A stretch of 64,000 nucleotides of DNA, taken from assembly GCF_023159225.1 (NCBI RefSeq), contig NC_063188.1, positions 13,351,086 to 13,415,085 of the forward strand, written 5' to 3'. A model generated the notes under the pieces. That model saw only the letters and a program-made list of their open reading frames with translations. It had not been told where the DNA came from and did not search any database. A program made the translations under genes and the position numbers. Positions 48,601 to 59,569 of this stretch are shown here, piece after piece (the first letter of the stretch is position 1; the number at the start of each line of letters is the position of its first letter). Source of the DNA: Perognathus longimembris pacificus. Taxonomy: Eukaryota; Chordata; Mammalia; Rodentia; Heteromyidae.

Positions 48601-51156
48601 ACCTGAAGGGTAAGAAAATCCAGCCAGGGGCTGGGAATGTGACTCAGGGGTAGAGTGCTTGCCTAACATGCAAGAAGCCCTGGGTTCGATTCCTCAGCAC
48701 CACATAAACAGAAAAAGCCAGAAGTGGCGCTGTGGCCCAAGAGGTAGAGTGCTTGAGCAAAAAGAAGCCAGGGACAGTGCTCAGGCCCTGAGTTCAAGCC
48801 CCAGGACTGGCAAAAAACAGAACAAAACAAAATCCAGCCAGAGAAAATATTCCAAGCTAGGGAAAAGGTGATGCAAATGTGTTGACATGAAAAAACAGTG
48901 GGCATGTTCTAGGAACTGAAGGACAGAATGACTGTACTTTGGTGAGCCACTACTAAACATTAAGAGTTCCAGTAAAACGACTCTAGCTACACCAGGTGCC
49001 AGTGGCTATAATGCTAGCCATTCAGGAGGCTGAAATTTGAAGATTGTGGTTTGAAGCCAGCCTGGAAAAGAAAGTCTGTGAGACACTTATTTCCAAATAA
49101 CAAAGCCAGTAGTGGAACTGTAGTGTAAGTGATACAGTTCCAGCCTTGAGCTAAGGGGTACACCAAGGCCCTCTGTTCAGGCCCCTCTGTGAGTGGCACA
49201 CACAGAGAAAAGACTCTTTGCCACAGTGATGTGTCCCTACAGACCATTACCCAATTTCATTGCATCATTTTATTTGCAAATTTCAAATCAAGAATTGAAA
49301 TTCTTGACAAGTTTAAAAATTGAATTTTACTGACTGGTATACCTCCCCCTCCCCCTCCCCTCCCCTCCCCTTCCCTTTCCCCACCCCTCCCCCTCCCCCT
49401 CCCCCTCCTCCTACTCTTTTTGCTAGTCCTGGGGCTTGAACTCAGGGCCTGAGCACTGTCCCTGGCTTCTTTTTGCTCAAGGCTAGAACTCTACCACTTG
49501 AGCCACAATGCCCCTTCTGGCTTTTTTCTATATATATGGTGCTAGTGAATTTAACCCAGGGCTTCATGTATACAAGGCAAGCACTCTTGCCACTGGGCCA
49601 TATTCCAAGCCCCCTAAGAGCTTCAGTTTCTATTGTGAGAATGTCATGGCATTTTTGGATGCAGTAATTAGTTATGTTTGCAACACAAGCAATGCCAAGT
49701 ACATGGCTAATAATGTGATGCTCACAGAAAAACTGGCTTAAAGCACTTTATCTCATGTGAACTTGTGAAAGTAGTGGAGGAGAATAAACATCTGAAGTAG
49801 TCTAATGGGGCTTTAAAGGTTCAAAATGGACCTTAGATGTAATTGAAACTGTTCCAGGGATGACAGAGCAACTTGTGAAATGTGACTTTACCACAAGTAA
49901 TTCATCTATTCTAACTGGATTTCTCTCCATGGCTGTTTTAGATTTTGAGCCTTACGAGGGTGACCTGCTGGAGGTTGTGTTTTCCTTCCAGACAGAAATG
50001 CAGCGCCGGCAGGCTATATCTGTGAAGCCTCTGAGACACAAGCATGTGCATGAGGTATTTCCTGTGCATTAAGTACTTGTCCTTTGTTTCTTCTTATCCT
50101 TCTTGCGCTGTTAATTTCTGTTGCTAGGGTTCTACCTGGTGTGTTGGGACACCTAAAATAAAATATACTATTCACTAAAAGGATGCCTATTCTCTGATTA
50201 AAAGATTGAAAGGAAGTACTTGGAGTCTAATGTAGATCCCACCCATCATTAAGATCTAAGTTTCATCGTTGATTTGAGAGGTAGCCAATGTTTTATTTTT
50301 TAATTATAGTTTTGTTATCTTTAATCTTATAAAGGAGTTACCATTCAAAAACTCAGTTCATAGTAGAGTGCATTTTCATGTCATCCCTTTTATCATTCTC
50401 CCCCATCCTTCTAAATCCAACCCTTCCCCTCCATTTTCCATTTCATATGCATTAAATCAGTAAAATAATCAGGCTCAGTGAATTGTTGGCAAGGAATGGA
50501 AGGGCTTCCCTCTAACCATTGGATATGGTTTGGACAGTTGAAACTGGATGTGAGTTGGTAACTCAAATTTGGTAGAAAAGAAAAACTGAAGGAGTGAGCT
50601 TTTAATGTGACAAAAATTAGAGAAAAATGAGGGTTTTTTTCCTTCCACAAACTTCTTCTTTATTCAATTACTTTCAAATTTTCAGCCACACCTATAGTTA
50701 ATAGCCATGCTAGGCAATGTTGAGAAGGTTTCGTAGCAGAGACCCCAGTCCCATCTCCACAGATTCTGCCATAATGGGTGTGAGGTGGTATGTGAGCACA
50801 GGGCTATTGTCAAAATGCTTCCAGTGTTGCCACTGTGCCTGGAAGGCTGGGGAATTTGTAATTGGATAGTGTTCCCTAAAGGTTAGAGCAAGAGTGAGGA
50901 TATACAGAGCCTGTTAGGATGGATGATGCTTTCCCACATTAAGTCTCATCCTTTCTCACCACAGGTCTTCATTACCAGTGTATATGGAAGAGATGGGGTG
51001 GTGGACAATAATATCTTTTTCACCTTGGATTCTCTGGAAGTTCCTACTGGATACGAACCTCAGCTACATGACCGTGTCAATGTGCTGGTAGTAGAGAGTG
51101 CTCAGCCTGGCTACTCTTGGAGAGCAATCTCCATGGCCCCAGTGCACATGAGATAG
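39650..51156 (+). CDS. CT55: CT55 (cancer/testis antigen 55), five coding exons
   Basis: Coding exons are 39650-39740, 44056-44240, 46350-46491, 49942-50054 and 50965-51156. All have GT/AG borders and compatible phases, giving 723 coding bases and 240 residues. The protein starts MQRLISRALSFFGKR and has three related modules of OB/cold-shock-like pattern: GVVTKVLTDHGWIDETIFF (residues about 38-56), a weaker middle one around GVHVETCVQHTTCFSL, and VFITSVYGRDGVVDNNIFF (about 178-196). The second and third modules are linked by DFEPYEGDLLEV. CT55 is a germline-expressed X-linked gene whose sequence resembles the N-terminal region of the piRNA-pathway helicase MOV10L1. The frame is intact, so it is probably functional. 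It is slightly shorter than the human protein (about 264). Gene position beside RTL8 agrees with human Xq26. Confidence 0.93.
40782..40866. repeat. TTCC tetranucleotide microsatellite
   Basis: About 21 uninterrupted units in CT55 intron 1, long enough to be highly polymorphic. Confidence 0.95.
41467..41675 (-). repeat. IDL-Geo dimeric SINE in CT55 intron 1
   Basis: Complete minus copy from a T18 run to CATATCCCCAGCCCC, close to consensus. Confidence 0.85.
42538..42735 (+). repeat. IDL-Geo dimeric SINE in CT55 intron 1
   Basis: Complete plus copy with an A14 tail. The flanks GAAAGTAGGGGCACA at 42523-42537 and 42744-42758 are a target duplication. Confidence 0.88.
43725..43948 (-). repeat. 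Young IDL-Geo subfamily copy 1
   Basis: Minus copy with a T-run of about 28 and the diagnostic bases CTTCCCGCTCAAGG, GCCGCTTCTGGCCGTTTTCCG and CGTGTATCCAAGGC. These are shared with the copies at 58522-58725 and 62020-62213. Confidence 0.85.
44056..44240 (+). other. CT55: CT55 coding exon 2
   Basis: 185 bases between TTACATTTCAG and the donor GTGAGA. It encodes the first OB-like module (GVVTKV ... GWKAIK) and ends in phase 0. Read-through past the donor would stop after three codons. Confidence 0.92.
44241..46349 (+). other. CT55 intron 2
   Basis: Holds diverged minus SINEs (about 44550-44680, 45340-45545, 45620-45840 and 45850-46100) and GT microsatellites at 45311-45332 and 45564-45615. 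No exon-like sequence was seen. Confidence 0.65.
46350..46491 (+). other. CT55: CT55 coding exon 3
   Basis: 142 bases between CTACCTCATAG and the donor GTAAAT. It encodes an acidic linker (NYCDEPSETDMD) and the start of the middle module, the least conserved part of the protein. Confidence 0.88.
46492..49941 (+). other. CT55 intron 3
   Basis: SINEs: 46735-46940 (-), 46965-47205 (+), 47475-47715 (+), 48630-48815 (IDL-Geo, +), 48990-49200 (+) and 49420-49610 (IDL-Geo, -). A C-rich tract lies at 49344-49412. Bases 47720-48600 hold no recognised element. Confidence 0.65.
49344..49412. repeat. Polypyrimidine tract of C4-5T units
   Basis: Almost pure CCCCT and CCCCCT units. The opposite strand has many runs of four or five G separated by one A, so a G-quadruplex or triplex is possible. 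Confidence 0.85.
49942..50054 (+). other. CT55: CT55 coding exon 4
   Basis: 113 bases between TGGCTGTTTTAG and the donor GTATTT. It encodes DFEPYEGDLLEV through KHVHE and leaves phase 0. Confidence 0.9.
50055..50964 (+). other. CT55 intron 4
   Basis: Unique sequence without SINEs or simple repeats, the only repeat-poor intron of the gene. No open frame of interest. Confidence 0.6.
50965..51156 (+). other. CT55: CT55 terminal coding exon
   Basis: 192 bases from TTTCTCACCACAG to TAG. It encodes the third and best-preserved module (VFITSVYGRDGVVDNNIFF ... YSWRAISMAPVHMR). The 3' UTR continues to about 51770. Confidence 0.92.
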
Positions 51157-51743
51157 AAACCACGTCTTCTATTTTTCCTTTTAAGCATAGTATAGGACCT
51201 CATTTAATTAATATGTTTAGGTTAGCTAAGTCTATAGGAAATGTTAACTACTGTTGTTCATGTAAACACCCTGGGTAGTTTTTTTGGGACCATGGAAGGG
51301 CATTGTTGATGAGAAATGTTTTAAAGTTGTTCTTGATTGTAAAAAACAAACAACCCCCCCCAAAAAACCAAACTAAACTAAAAAACACAAAAAACAATTC
51401 TGCCATTAAGGCAAATCATTTGTTTCCATGGTCACAGTGAATTCTGTGCTGGCAGTGCCAGTTTTGGCCTTTGATCACACACCTGCAGAGGCAAAGCATC
51501 TAAGTTGACAGGCACAAGGCTAGCATGTTAATGGGCATGATTTAAAGTGAAACTCTGTCTTCAGATTGGAGTCTTCCTTATACTGTGTGTCCAGTGTTTC
51601 TTTATCCACAACATTTTCCATCTCTAAATGCCTACTCAGTTTTTTGAATTTAGTGTCTATCTGTGGCCCTTCTTCCCATGCTATTGAGAATGTAAGTACA
51701 GTGCCTAGATGGTAGTAGGGGCAGATTACAGGTTACTAATTTT

Positions 51744-51749
51744 AATAAA
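51744..51749 (+). terminator. CT55 poly(A) signal
   Basis: AATAAA about 590 bases after the stop codon, followed by a GT-containing region. A second AATAAA at about 52256 could serve a longer transcript. Confidence 0.75.
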
Positions 51750-51779
51750 TGAATCGTTTGAGCAGCAGTAGAGCTTCTG

Positions 51780-53440
51780 TGTGTTTAATTCATTATCCAA
51801 ACCATAGAAATCAAGTTGCTGAGCATCCTATGAGGACCTCAGTTGGTTTTTTAAAAAATGAAAACATAGCCATACATGATGTCCACAGCCTCCTTGGTCA
51901 CTTTATGGGAGAGGTGCCAGTCCACCTTCAGATTTGTATCAGGGGCAAACCCAGGGCCACTTGCAGGAAGGGGAAGTTGCTTGAGCACAGGGAAGGGTCT
52001 TAACGACCTTCCACAAGAGGAGTCCATGAATCTCCTTGATCTCCCTTGAGAGCCTTCAAGCCATCACCATGCCCTAGGGGAGGGGCAGTTTCAGAGCTCT
52101 GGGCATCACTGGGATGGAGCTTGTGGCTCAGCCCCACTCATGGGCTTCATAATTCCACCACAGGCCCCTCTTCTCTCCTAAAGAGTTCGTCTCTGAGTTT
52201 GCTTTATAGGAATAGGTGAGCCCTCCAACCATCCAGTGGTTTGTGCCCCAGTTTATAATAAATGAAGCCTGTAGGAGTGAATGTCTTGCAGATTTAGGGC
52301 TTTCATTTACTAGTTTACTCTACAACTTCCAATTTATGTACCATGTATTGTTGTAGACACTTAAATGGAGCATAAAGACCAAAATTTTAGGTCTTTGTTA
52401 CTATCTACAGATAAAAATGTATAGTTCGGTTTTCCTTCTTACCATAACTCCCTAAGAGATACCTCGAATGACTACCTAGATGAGGAAGGCTGGGTCCTGG
52501 GGGAAAGACATTCTAGTGACTGTGTGTTAGAATATCTTCAAGTCAGAACTTCAGCCTATAGGACAAGAACCTGAAGAAAACTTCGTGAGATTTTTGCCAT
52601 GTCTTTTTAACTCAGAGTCGGGAATGTATGCAACAAATAACTATTAAGATCACAATCTTATCAAGTTCTGTACTGTCATGGCTCTAACAACACATTGACC
52701 ACCTCTGAGAGACCATGATAATGCCACGCATTAGTGCATACCCTCTTCCTTCGTGTTCATGATCATCTGGACAGCCAGTTCTTCTGTGTCATCTCAGAGA
52801 AGCCAAATCTCTTGCTCAAGAACACAATGCTAGTGGTTCACAGAGGCAAGATCAAGATCAAGAGCAAGATAACCTGTGTGCTGCTGACAGCCATGGCGCC
52901 CTAGAATGGTATGAAGCTAAGTTCTATGTGGGGGCTGGTAGATATTCATTAATGGGAATTTGCAACGGATTAGGAAAAATGATCACTCTTGTTATGTAAA
53001 CCAGAAATGTTTAGATGGGCATGGTTGTATATGCTCGAAATCTCAGCCCTAGGAGAGGCTCATGGGAGAGGATTCTGAGTTTGAGGTAAGGGTGGGTTAC
53101 AGAACAAGTTAAAGGCTAGCCTGTATTATATAATAAGACTGTCTCAAAGCAATAAAAATACATACATCATTTTTATAGTTTTAATGTCAAGTCTATCCAT
53201 TTCATAACTATTGTAGATGCAATTTATTCTCCATTTCTTTAACATTTTAATTAATTTTTTTGTGTTGGTTCTTGGGGCTGGGGGCTGTCCCTGAGCTCTT
53301 TTTTCCCCTCAAAGCTAGTACTCTAGGATTTAATCCACAGTTCTACTTCTGCCTTTTGTAAATGTTTAATTGGAGATAACACTGTCATGAACTTTTCTGC
53401 AGGGGCTAGCTTTGAACCCTCAGATCTCAGCCTCCTGAGA
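51780..53440. other. Region downstream of CT55
   Basis: No gene. The sequence is largely unique, with a B1-like fragment near 53015-53160 and a minus SINE at 53250-53470. The stretch 52620-52910 looks like it could be an old processed copy of something, but no frame or family was recognised. Confidence 0.5.
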
Positions 53441-53479
53441 AGCTAGGATTACAGGTGTAAGCCACTGGAACCTGGCTTT

Positions 53480-55470
53480 AACATTTTATTTTTATCTTTA
53501 ATCCAACAATGATGTTTGCTTTTGCTTTTGTTTTTTTTCCTTCTAAGGGGAGTAAAAGAGGGGTATGGAAAGGGAGGGAGTGAATAAATGCAGCCATGCT
53601 ATACAGTGTATGGAAAATGACCCATGTAATTTGTAGGCAGGGATGGAAAGGGGAAAGTAAATGAAGGGATAACATTGTCAAAACATTATACTCATTACCT
53701 GACTTATAAAATAGCAGCCCCTCTGTATAACACCTTTAATTGCTGCTCAACAAAATGAACATAGTTGTGCTGGTGGCCTTACTGTATCCTAGTGTGTAAA
53801 TATATTGGATACATTCCCAGGAGTGGAATTGCTGCATCATAGGGTAGTTCTTTAGTTTTCTAAGGAATCTCCACACCGCTTTTCCACAGTGCTTGCACTA
53901 GGTTACATTGCCACCAGCCATATTTCAGGGCTCCTTTTTTGAACACATTCTCACCAGCCTTTATTATTGTACATATTCTTTTTTTTTCTTTTATTTTTTG
54001 CCAGTCCTGGGGCTTGAACTCAGGGCCTGAGCACTGTCCCTGGCTTCTTTTTGCTCAAGGCTAGCACTCTGCCACTTGAGCCACAGCGCCCCTTCTGGCC
54101 ATTTTCTGTATATGTGGTGCTGGGGAATTGAACCCAGAGCCTCGTGTATATGAGGCAAGCACTCTTGCCACTAGGCCATATCCCCAGCCCTGTATTTATT
54201 CTTTTTTTTGTTGTTTTTTTTTTTTTTTTTTTTTTGGCCAGTCCTGGGGCTTGGACTCAGGGCCTGAGCACTGTCCCTGGCTTCTTCTTGCTCAAGGCTA
54301 GCACTCTGCCACTTGAGCCACAGCGCCACTTCTGGCCATTTTCTGTATATGTGGTGCTGGGGAATCGAACCCGAGGCCTCATATATAGGAGGCAAGCACT
54401 CTTGACACTAGGCCACATCCCCAGCCCCCTGTATGTATTCTTGATAGTGACCATTCTAACTGAGGTGAGGTGGAATCTCAATGTTGTTTTTACTTGCATT
54501 TCCTTTATGGCCAAAGGTGTTGAGCATTTCTTAATATGTCTATTAGCATATTTTGCTTCTAAGAAGTTTGTGTTTAGCTCATCTGGCCATTTATTAATTG
54601 TGTTGTTGATTCTTTGAAAGTTCTTCCCTCCCTCCCTCCCTTTCTTTTATTTTTTTTTTAAAATGCAGTCCTGGTGCCTGAACTCTGAGTCTGGGTGCTA
54701 TCTCTGAGCCTTTTTGCTCAACGTTAGTACTCAACCACTTGAGCCACAGCTTTGCTTCTGGCTTTTTGGTATTTAATTGAAGATAAGAGTCTCATGGACT
54801 TTCCTACATGACCTGGCTTTGAACTGTGATCCCCAGACCCCAGCCTCCTGAGTAGCTAGGATTATAGACATGAGCTACTGGTGTCCAGCTGAGAGTTTAG
54901 TTTCCAAAGCTCTCTGTCTATTCTACATATTAGGCCTCTTTCTGATAGGTAGCTGATAAGATCGTTTCCTGCTCTGTAAGTTGTCTTTTTAGTTTGCTAA
55001 CTATGTCCTCTGCCATGCAGAAATTTTTAGTTTGATGCAATCCCCCTTAACAGTTTTTTAATTTGCTGTGCCTCTGTACCTTTACTCAGAACTTTCACGC
55101 CTGCGCTGAGAGTTGTAATGTTTCCCCTATTCCTTCCTGTAATATGTAATGGTTTCAAGATTTCCATTGAGGTCTTCGATCCCTTTTGAATGGATAGGTG
55201 CGAGATGGGGATCCAGTTTTAGTGTTTTTGCATGTGGATACCAGTTTTGCCAGCACCATCTGTTGAAGAGGCTCCCTTTCTTCTAGACTCTATTTTTGTC
55301 TCCCTTAGATGGCTGTAGGTCTGTGGATTTATTTTTGTGTCTTCTGTTCCTTTAGTCCTCAGGCCCATTTTTGTGCCAGTACCAAGCCATTTTCATTACT
55401 ACAGCTCTCCTTGTTTAGTAGTTGTACGGGGTTTTGAAATCTGGGCCTCATACTTGTTAGGTGTACCTGT
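53480..55470 (-). repeat. LINE-1 3' region on the minus strand, split by SINEs
   Basis: Reverse-complement L1 ORF2 and 3' UTR phrases appear in order: a 3' UTR part (53530-53760), then GGAGTGGAATTGCTGCATCAT (53821), GACCATTCTAACTGAGGTGAG (about 54450), GAAATTTTTAGTTTGATGCAATC (55020) and CAGTACCAAGCC (about 55378). Interruptions are SINEs at 53995-54190, 54235-54428 and 54660-54890. There are no open frames. Confidence 0.75.
53995..54428 (-). repeat. Two IDL-Geo SINEs inserted next to each other in L1
   Basis: Complete minus copies at 53995-54190 and 54235-54428. The 11-base target TGTATTTATTC or a variant (TGTATGTATTC) recurs around both, which suggests sequential insertion at one site. Confidence 0.8.
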
Positions 55471-55479
55471 CAGGTACGC

Positions 55480-56307
55480 AGGAGTCATAAATAGGAGAAT
55501 CAACACTCAGGTAGCCTTATACAAACGTGTGAGACTCTATCCTAATAATAACACACCAAAAAGGCTGGGAGGGGTTGCCATCTAAATACCTCGTTTTACT
55601 GGTGAGAAAATTGACATCCAAGTGAGGTGAAGGATTTGATCAACTATGAACAGAACATTTGTTTGAACCCTGTTCCTTGTGTTACAAATGGCCTCTAGAT
55701 GGCAGTGTGGTGAAAAGTTGCACAATGATTAGATGAATTCAAGTGTGGAAGTGCAAGAGTAGTGAAATGACTACCTGTCTTCTTGCAAGCATGGGCTTTC
55801 CTAGTAAGCTTGTTGTGGATAAGAATAGATCATAATGCAAAGCAAGCAATTTAAAAGGGGGCCTACGAGAAGAGGGAAAGAAAGAATGATAGAGGGAGGC
55901 AAATATGACCAAAGTTCATTCTATGTGTGTATGGACCTGTCACAATTAAGCCCCCTATTTAATATGTGCTATTTTTTTTCAAAAAGGAACTGAAGGCATG
56001 GCTCACTGATAAAGCCTTCAGCAAAAAGATAAGGGATAGTTCCTAGGCCTTGAGTTCCAGCCCCAGTATCAGCACACAAACCTCTTTTTCAGACAAAAAC
56101 AAAAACACAGCAACAACAATAAAAATCTGTCTAGCAACTCAAAGCCAGGTGTGTGTGTGTGGGGGGGGGAGAGATGCAAATGTCTTAAGAATCAACTGTT
56201 ACACATATATAGCTGGGGAAGGGCCTTTAGAGAGATGTCTTTGGAAACTGAATCATTTCAAGGAACTTTTTCTTGTTCCTACTGGTCGTTTTTAGAATCC
56301 CAGAATA
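55480..56307. other. Mostly unique sequence before the gap
   Basis: No gene. A Geo-half SINE fragment lies at 55985-56080 and a short GT/poly-G run at 56149-56170. Confidence 0.5.
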
Positions 56308-56807
56308 NNNNNNNNNNNNNNNNNNNNNNNNNNNNNNNNNNNNNNNNNNNNNNNNNNNNNNNNNNNNNNNNNNNNNNNNNNNNNNNNNNNNNNNNNNNNN
56401 NNNNNNNNNNNNNNNNNNNNNNNNNNNNNNNNNNNNNNNNNNNNNNNNNNNNNNNNNNNNNNNNNNNNNNNNNNNNNNNNNNNNNNNNNNNNNNNNNNNN
56501 NNNNNNNNNNNNNNNNNNNNNNNNNNNNNNNNNNNNNNNNNNNNNNNNNNNNNNNNNNNNNNNNNNNNNNNNNNNNNNNNNNNNNNNNNNNNNNNNNNNN
56601 NNNNNNNNNNNNNNNNNNNNNNNNNNNNNNNNNNNNNNNNNNNNNNNNNNNNNNNNNNNNNNNNNNNNNNNNNNNNNNNNNNNNNNNNNNNNNNNNNNNN
56701 NNNNNNNNNNNNNNNNNNNNNNNNNNNNNNNNNNNNNNNNNNNNNNNNNNNNNNNNNNNNNNNNNNNNNNNNNNNNNNNNNNNNNNNNNNNNNNNNNNNN
56801 NNNNNNN
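56308..56807. other. Assembly gap, 500 N
   Basis: Exactly 500 undetermined bases. The round number suggests a placeholder, so the true distance is unknown. Confidence 0.98.
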
Positions 56808-56944
56808 TTGGAGAATTCTGATTCTACCCAGCCAGTGCCAGTATCAGATGCATGTAAGTCCAGCTAGTATTGCTGCTCATATATTTTTAATAATAATTAA
56901 ACATTGGAAAATAATGTTGTAGGAGTTTTTGTTTTGTTGATTTT

Positions 56945-57170
56945 TGCCAGTTGTGAGGCTTGAACTCAGGGTCTGAGCACTGTCCCTCAGATTTTGTGTT
57001 CAAGGCTAGTGCTCGAGCACTTGAGACACAGCTCTACTTTGGGCTTTTTGTGGCTTATTGGAGATAAGAGTCTCATGAACTTTCTTGCCCAGGCTGGCTT
57101 CGAACTACACCCCTCAGTACTCAGCCTGCTGAATAGCTAGGATTACAGGTGTGAGCCACTGGCACCTGGT
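56945..57170 (-). repeat. SINE, B1-like plus Geo type
   Basis: Complete minus copy ending GATTACAGGTGTGAGCCACTGG. Confidence 0.78.
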
Positions 57171-57534
57171 TGTAAAAGTTTATTTTTTTTCCGTGGGGGT
57201 AGGGGATTGGTTGGACTGGGATTTGACCTCAAGGCTTCATGTTTGCCCAACAAATATTCTCCCATTTAAACCAGGCCTTAACCCTTGTATGAAAACATTG
57301 AATAATTTATTTAGAATGTTCTCTTGTGAAAGATTTTGTTCCTAAGTAGATAAAAGAAAGTATAGTAAATATTAATATTTCTAATATTGTGTACACAAAG
57401 TGTTACAATGCCCAGAGTAGTTATCTGAGCAAGGTACTGGCTGTTAGGTGACTTTTATCTTAATCTTTGGTTTCTGTTTTCCAGACACTATACTTAATAA
57501 TCAGAGGCAAATGGAATTTTCTAAACTAGTGCAG

Positions 57535-58155
57535 TTCTGCCCTCTGGTGGCTCATTGAGTAATTGTCCGCCTTTAATCTAAGGGAAGAATGCTGTCATCC
57601 AGACAGCACAGCCAATATCCCTGTGGGTTTTATCCCAAGGCGGGACCTTATGTTCTTTGTTGGTAAAACAAGTGGCTATCGCTCCTGGAGGAGTGATCTT
57701 GTGGAACTGTGATTGATACTTTGGGCCATATGACTCTATTTTCATAGCAGGCAAAGGAAAACAGTTCCCGTCTGTCAGCCAGGCCTTCATCAAGGCCTCT
57801 ACAGTTTGTGGGCTACAGAGGACTACTGGGCATATTTTAAGCATCTGTATTATTTGTGCCTTAATATGCAGGCAGGCTATTTCACCTAGGCCCAGCTATA
57901 AACAAGCCCCTTGTGGGCCAAATGGAAAAGCCCCACCTTCCCAGGCCTAGCAGCACTTTCAATAATCTCTGCGTCCTTGCTCAGACCCCATATAAGCCTG
58001 GTCCCAAATTCCCCCCCCCCCCCCCACACACAACCTCCAATCCTGCGCGGGAAGGTCTTTGCCCCTTGTTGTTCCTCAATAAACAGTCCTGGCCTGTTGA
58101 TGATTGAGTCCGGCCTATTCCTTTTCCATTCTCCTCCATTTTCCTAACCCTAATA
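57535..58155 (+). repeat. Probable solo LTR
   Basis: A TATA-like CATATAAGCC at about 57990 and AATAAA at 58078-58083, followed by a GT-rich stretch and CCTAACCCTAAT, look like the U3-R-U5 order of an LTR. The left part (from GCCCTCTGGTGGCTCATT) is related to 63685-64000. Boundaries and family are not established. Confidence 0.5.
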
Positions 58156-58164
58156 TACTTTTTT

Positions 58165-58725
58165 TTTTGGTCGGTCATTGGGTTTAAATTCAAGGTTTGG
58201 GCACTGTCCCCAAACTCTTTTGCTCATGGCTAATGCTCTACCACTTTGAATCACAACTCCATTTCCTTTTCCTGATGGTTCATTGGGGATAAGAGTCTCA
58301 TAGACTTTCCTGCCTGGACTGGCTTTGAACCATGAACCTCAGATCTCAGCCTCCTGAGTAGCTAGGATTACAGGCATGTGTCACCAGCACCCAGCTTTCC
58401 AATGTACTTTAAAATAAAATTTGGCTCATGTGATATGGCGTGCTGGCCTTGAGTGAAAAAGCCAAATGAGAACTCAAGGCCTTGAGTTCAAGCCCTAGTA
58501 CCAGTACTAAAATAAAAATTTTTTTTTTTTTGGCCAGTCCTGGGCCTTGGACTCAGGGGCCTGAGCACTGTCCCTGGCTTCTTCCCGCTCAAGGCTAGCA
58601 CTCCGCCACTTGAGCCACAGCGCCGCTTCTGGCCGTTTTCCGTATATGTGGTGCTGGGGAATCGAACCTAGGGCCTCGTGTATCCGAGGCAGGCATTCTT
58701 GCCACTAGGCTATATCCCCAGCCCC
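58165..58725. repeat. Cluster of three SINEs
   Basis: A B1-like plus Geo minus copy (58165-58395), a Geo half in plus orientation (58400-58505), and a young-subfamily IDL-Geo minus copy (58522-58725) with CTTCCCGCTC and CGTGTATCCGAGGC. Confidence 0.8.
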
Positions 58726-58739
58726 AAAATAAAATATTT

Positions 58740-59569
58740 TAATACATAAAATGTACTAGGTCCATAGTGCAAAATACTTGACACGTAAGCTAATGTACAC
58801 TCGGCTTAAAAAAGAAAATAATAGAATATGATAAGTGTTATGTATGAAGTGAACACATTTCTTGAAAAACATTGTTGAGAAGTTTCTACAGTGTCTGAAT
58901 AAAAGTCCTCTGTCTCTTGAGCTAGTTCAGTGTAGATTGGTTAAAGGAAGACAACTTCTCAAGGGTCCTTTGATGGAAAGGGTAGACAAAATAGCCTACA
59001 GAATGTGGGAGGAGGCCCCAGGCCAGAACACAGGTGCCAGGCAGTTCTTATCTGAGTGAGTTCCACTGAACCAACACTTCAAACAACCGGCAAGGATCAA
59101 AGAGCTTCTTTTTATTTCCATATAAATGGGATAAGTGCTTCCCTGACCTTAAGGGTTCAGTTGTGAACCCTAAATTCATACTTTGATATCCCAGAATGTG
59201 GCTCTATTTGGAGACAGTTGATGGAAAGGGGTACTCAAGTTAAAAGAGACAGTTAGGGAGAGCTGACCAGTGTCCTAAATAGAGGATATAAGAATACAGC
59301 ACAAAGGGACAACCTTGTAAACAGGCCCATCTGTAAAGCAAATGAGAGAGGACCCAGGAGACGCCCTTCTTCTGCGTGTTTGAATGAAGGGGAGTGCTGG
59401 GACTCTCGGACCTTGCACACAAAGGCAAGTGCTCTATTACTGAGCGACATCCCAAGCCAAGACTAGACTTCATCCTGGGTTTGTAATCTCCAGAGCTGCA
59501 CAAAAATGAGTTCGCCCGGTCTGTTGTACTTTATCATGGCAACCATAGCAAATATATGGTTGGATTTGA
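58740..59569. other. Unique sequence with one ID fragment
   Basis: No gene recognised. A minus ID-like monomer lies at about 59388-59460. Confidence 0.5.

Noticed and set aside
52620..52910. Processed pseudogene
   Set aside because: Texture suggested one, but no frame, poly-A tail or recognised protein could be shown.
54144..54617. 157-codon frame
   Set aside because: Made of an IDL-Geo SINE and antisense L1. The same peptide pieces recur wherever this SINE is inserted.
56151..56867. Open frame across the N run
   Set aside because: The frame is open only because it reads through unknown bases.
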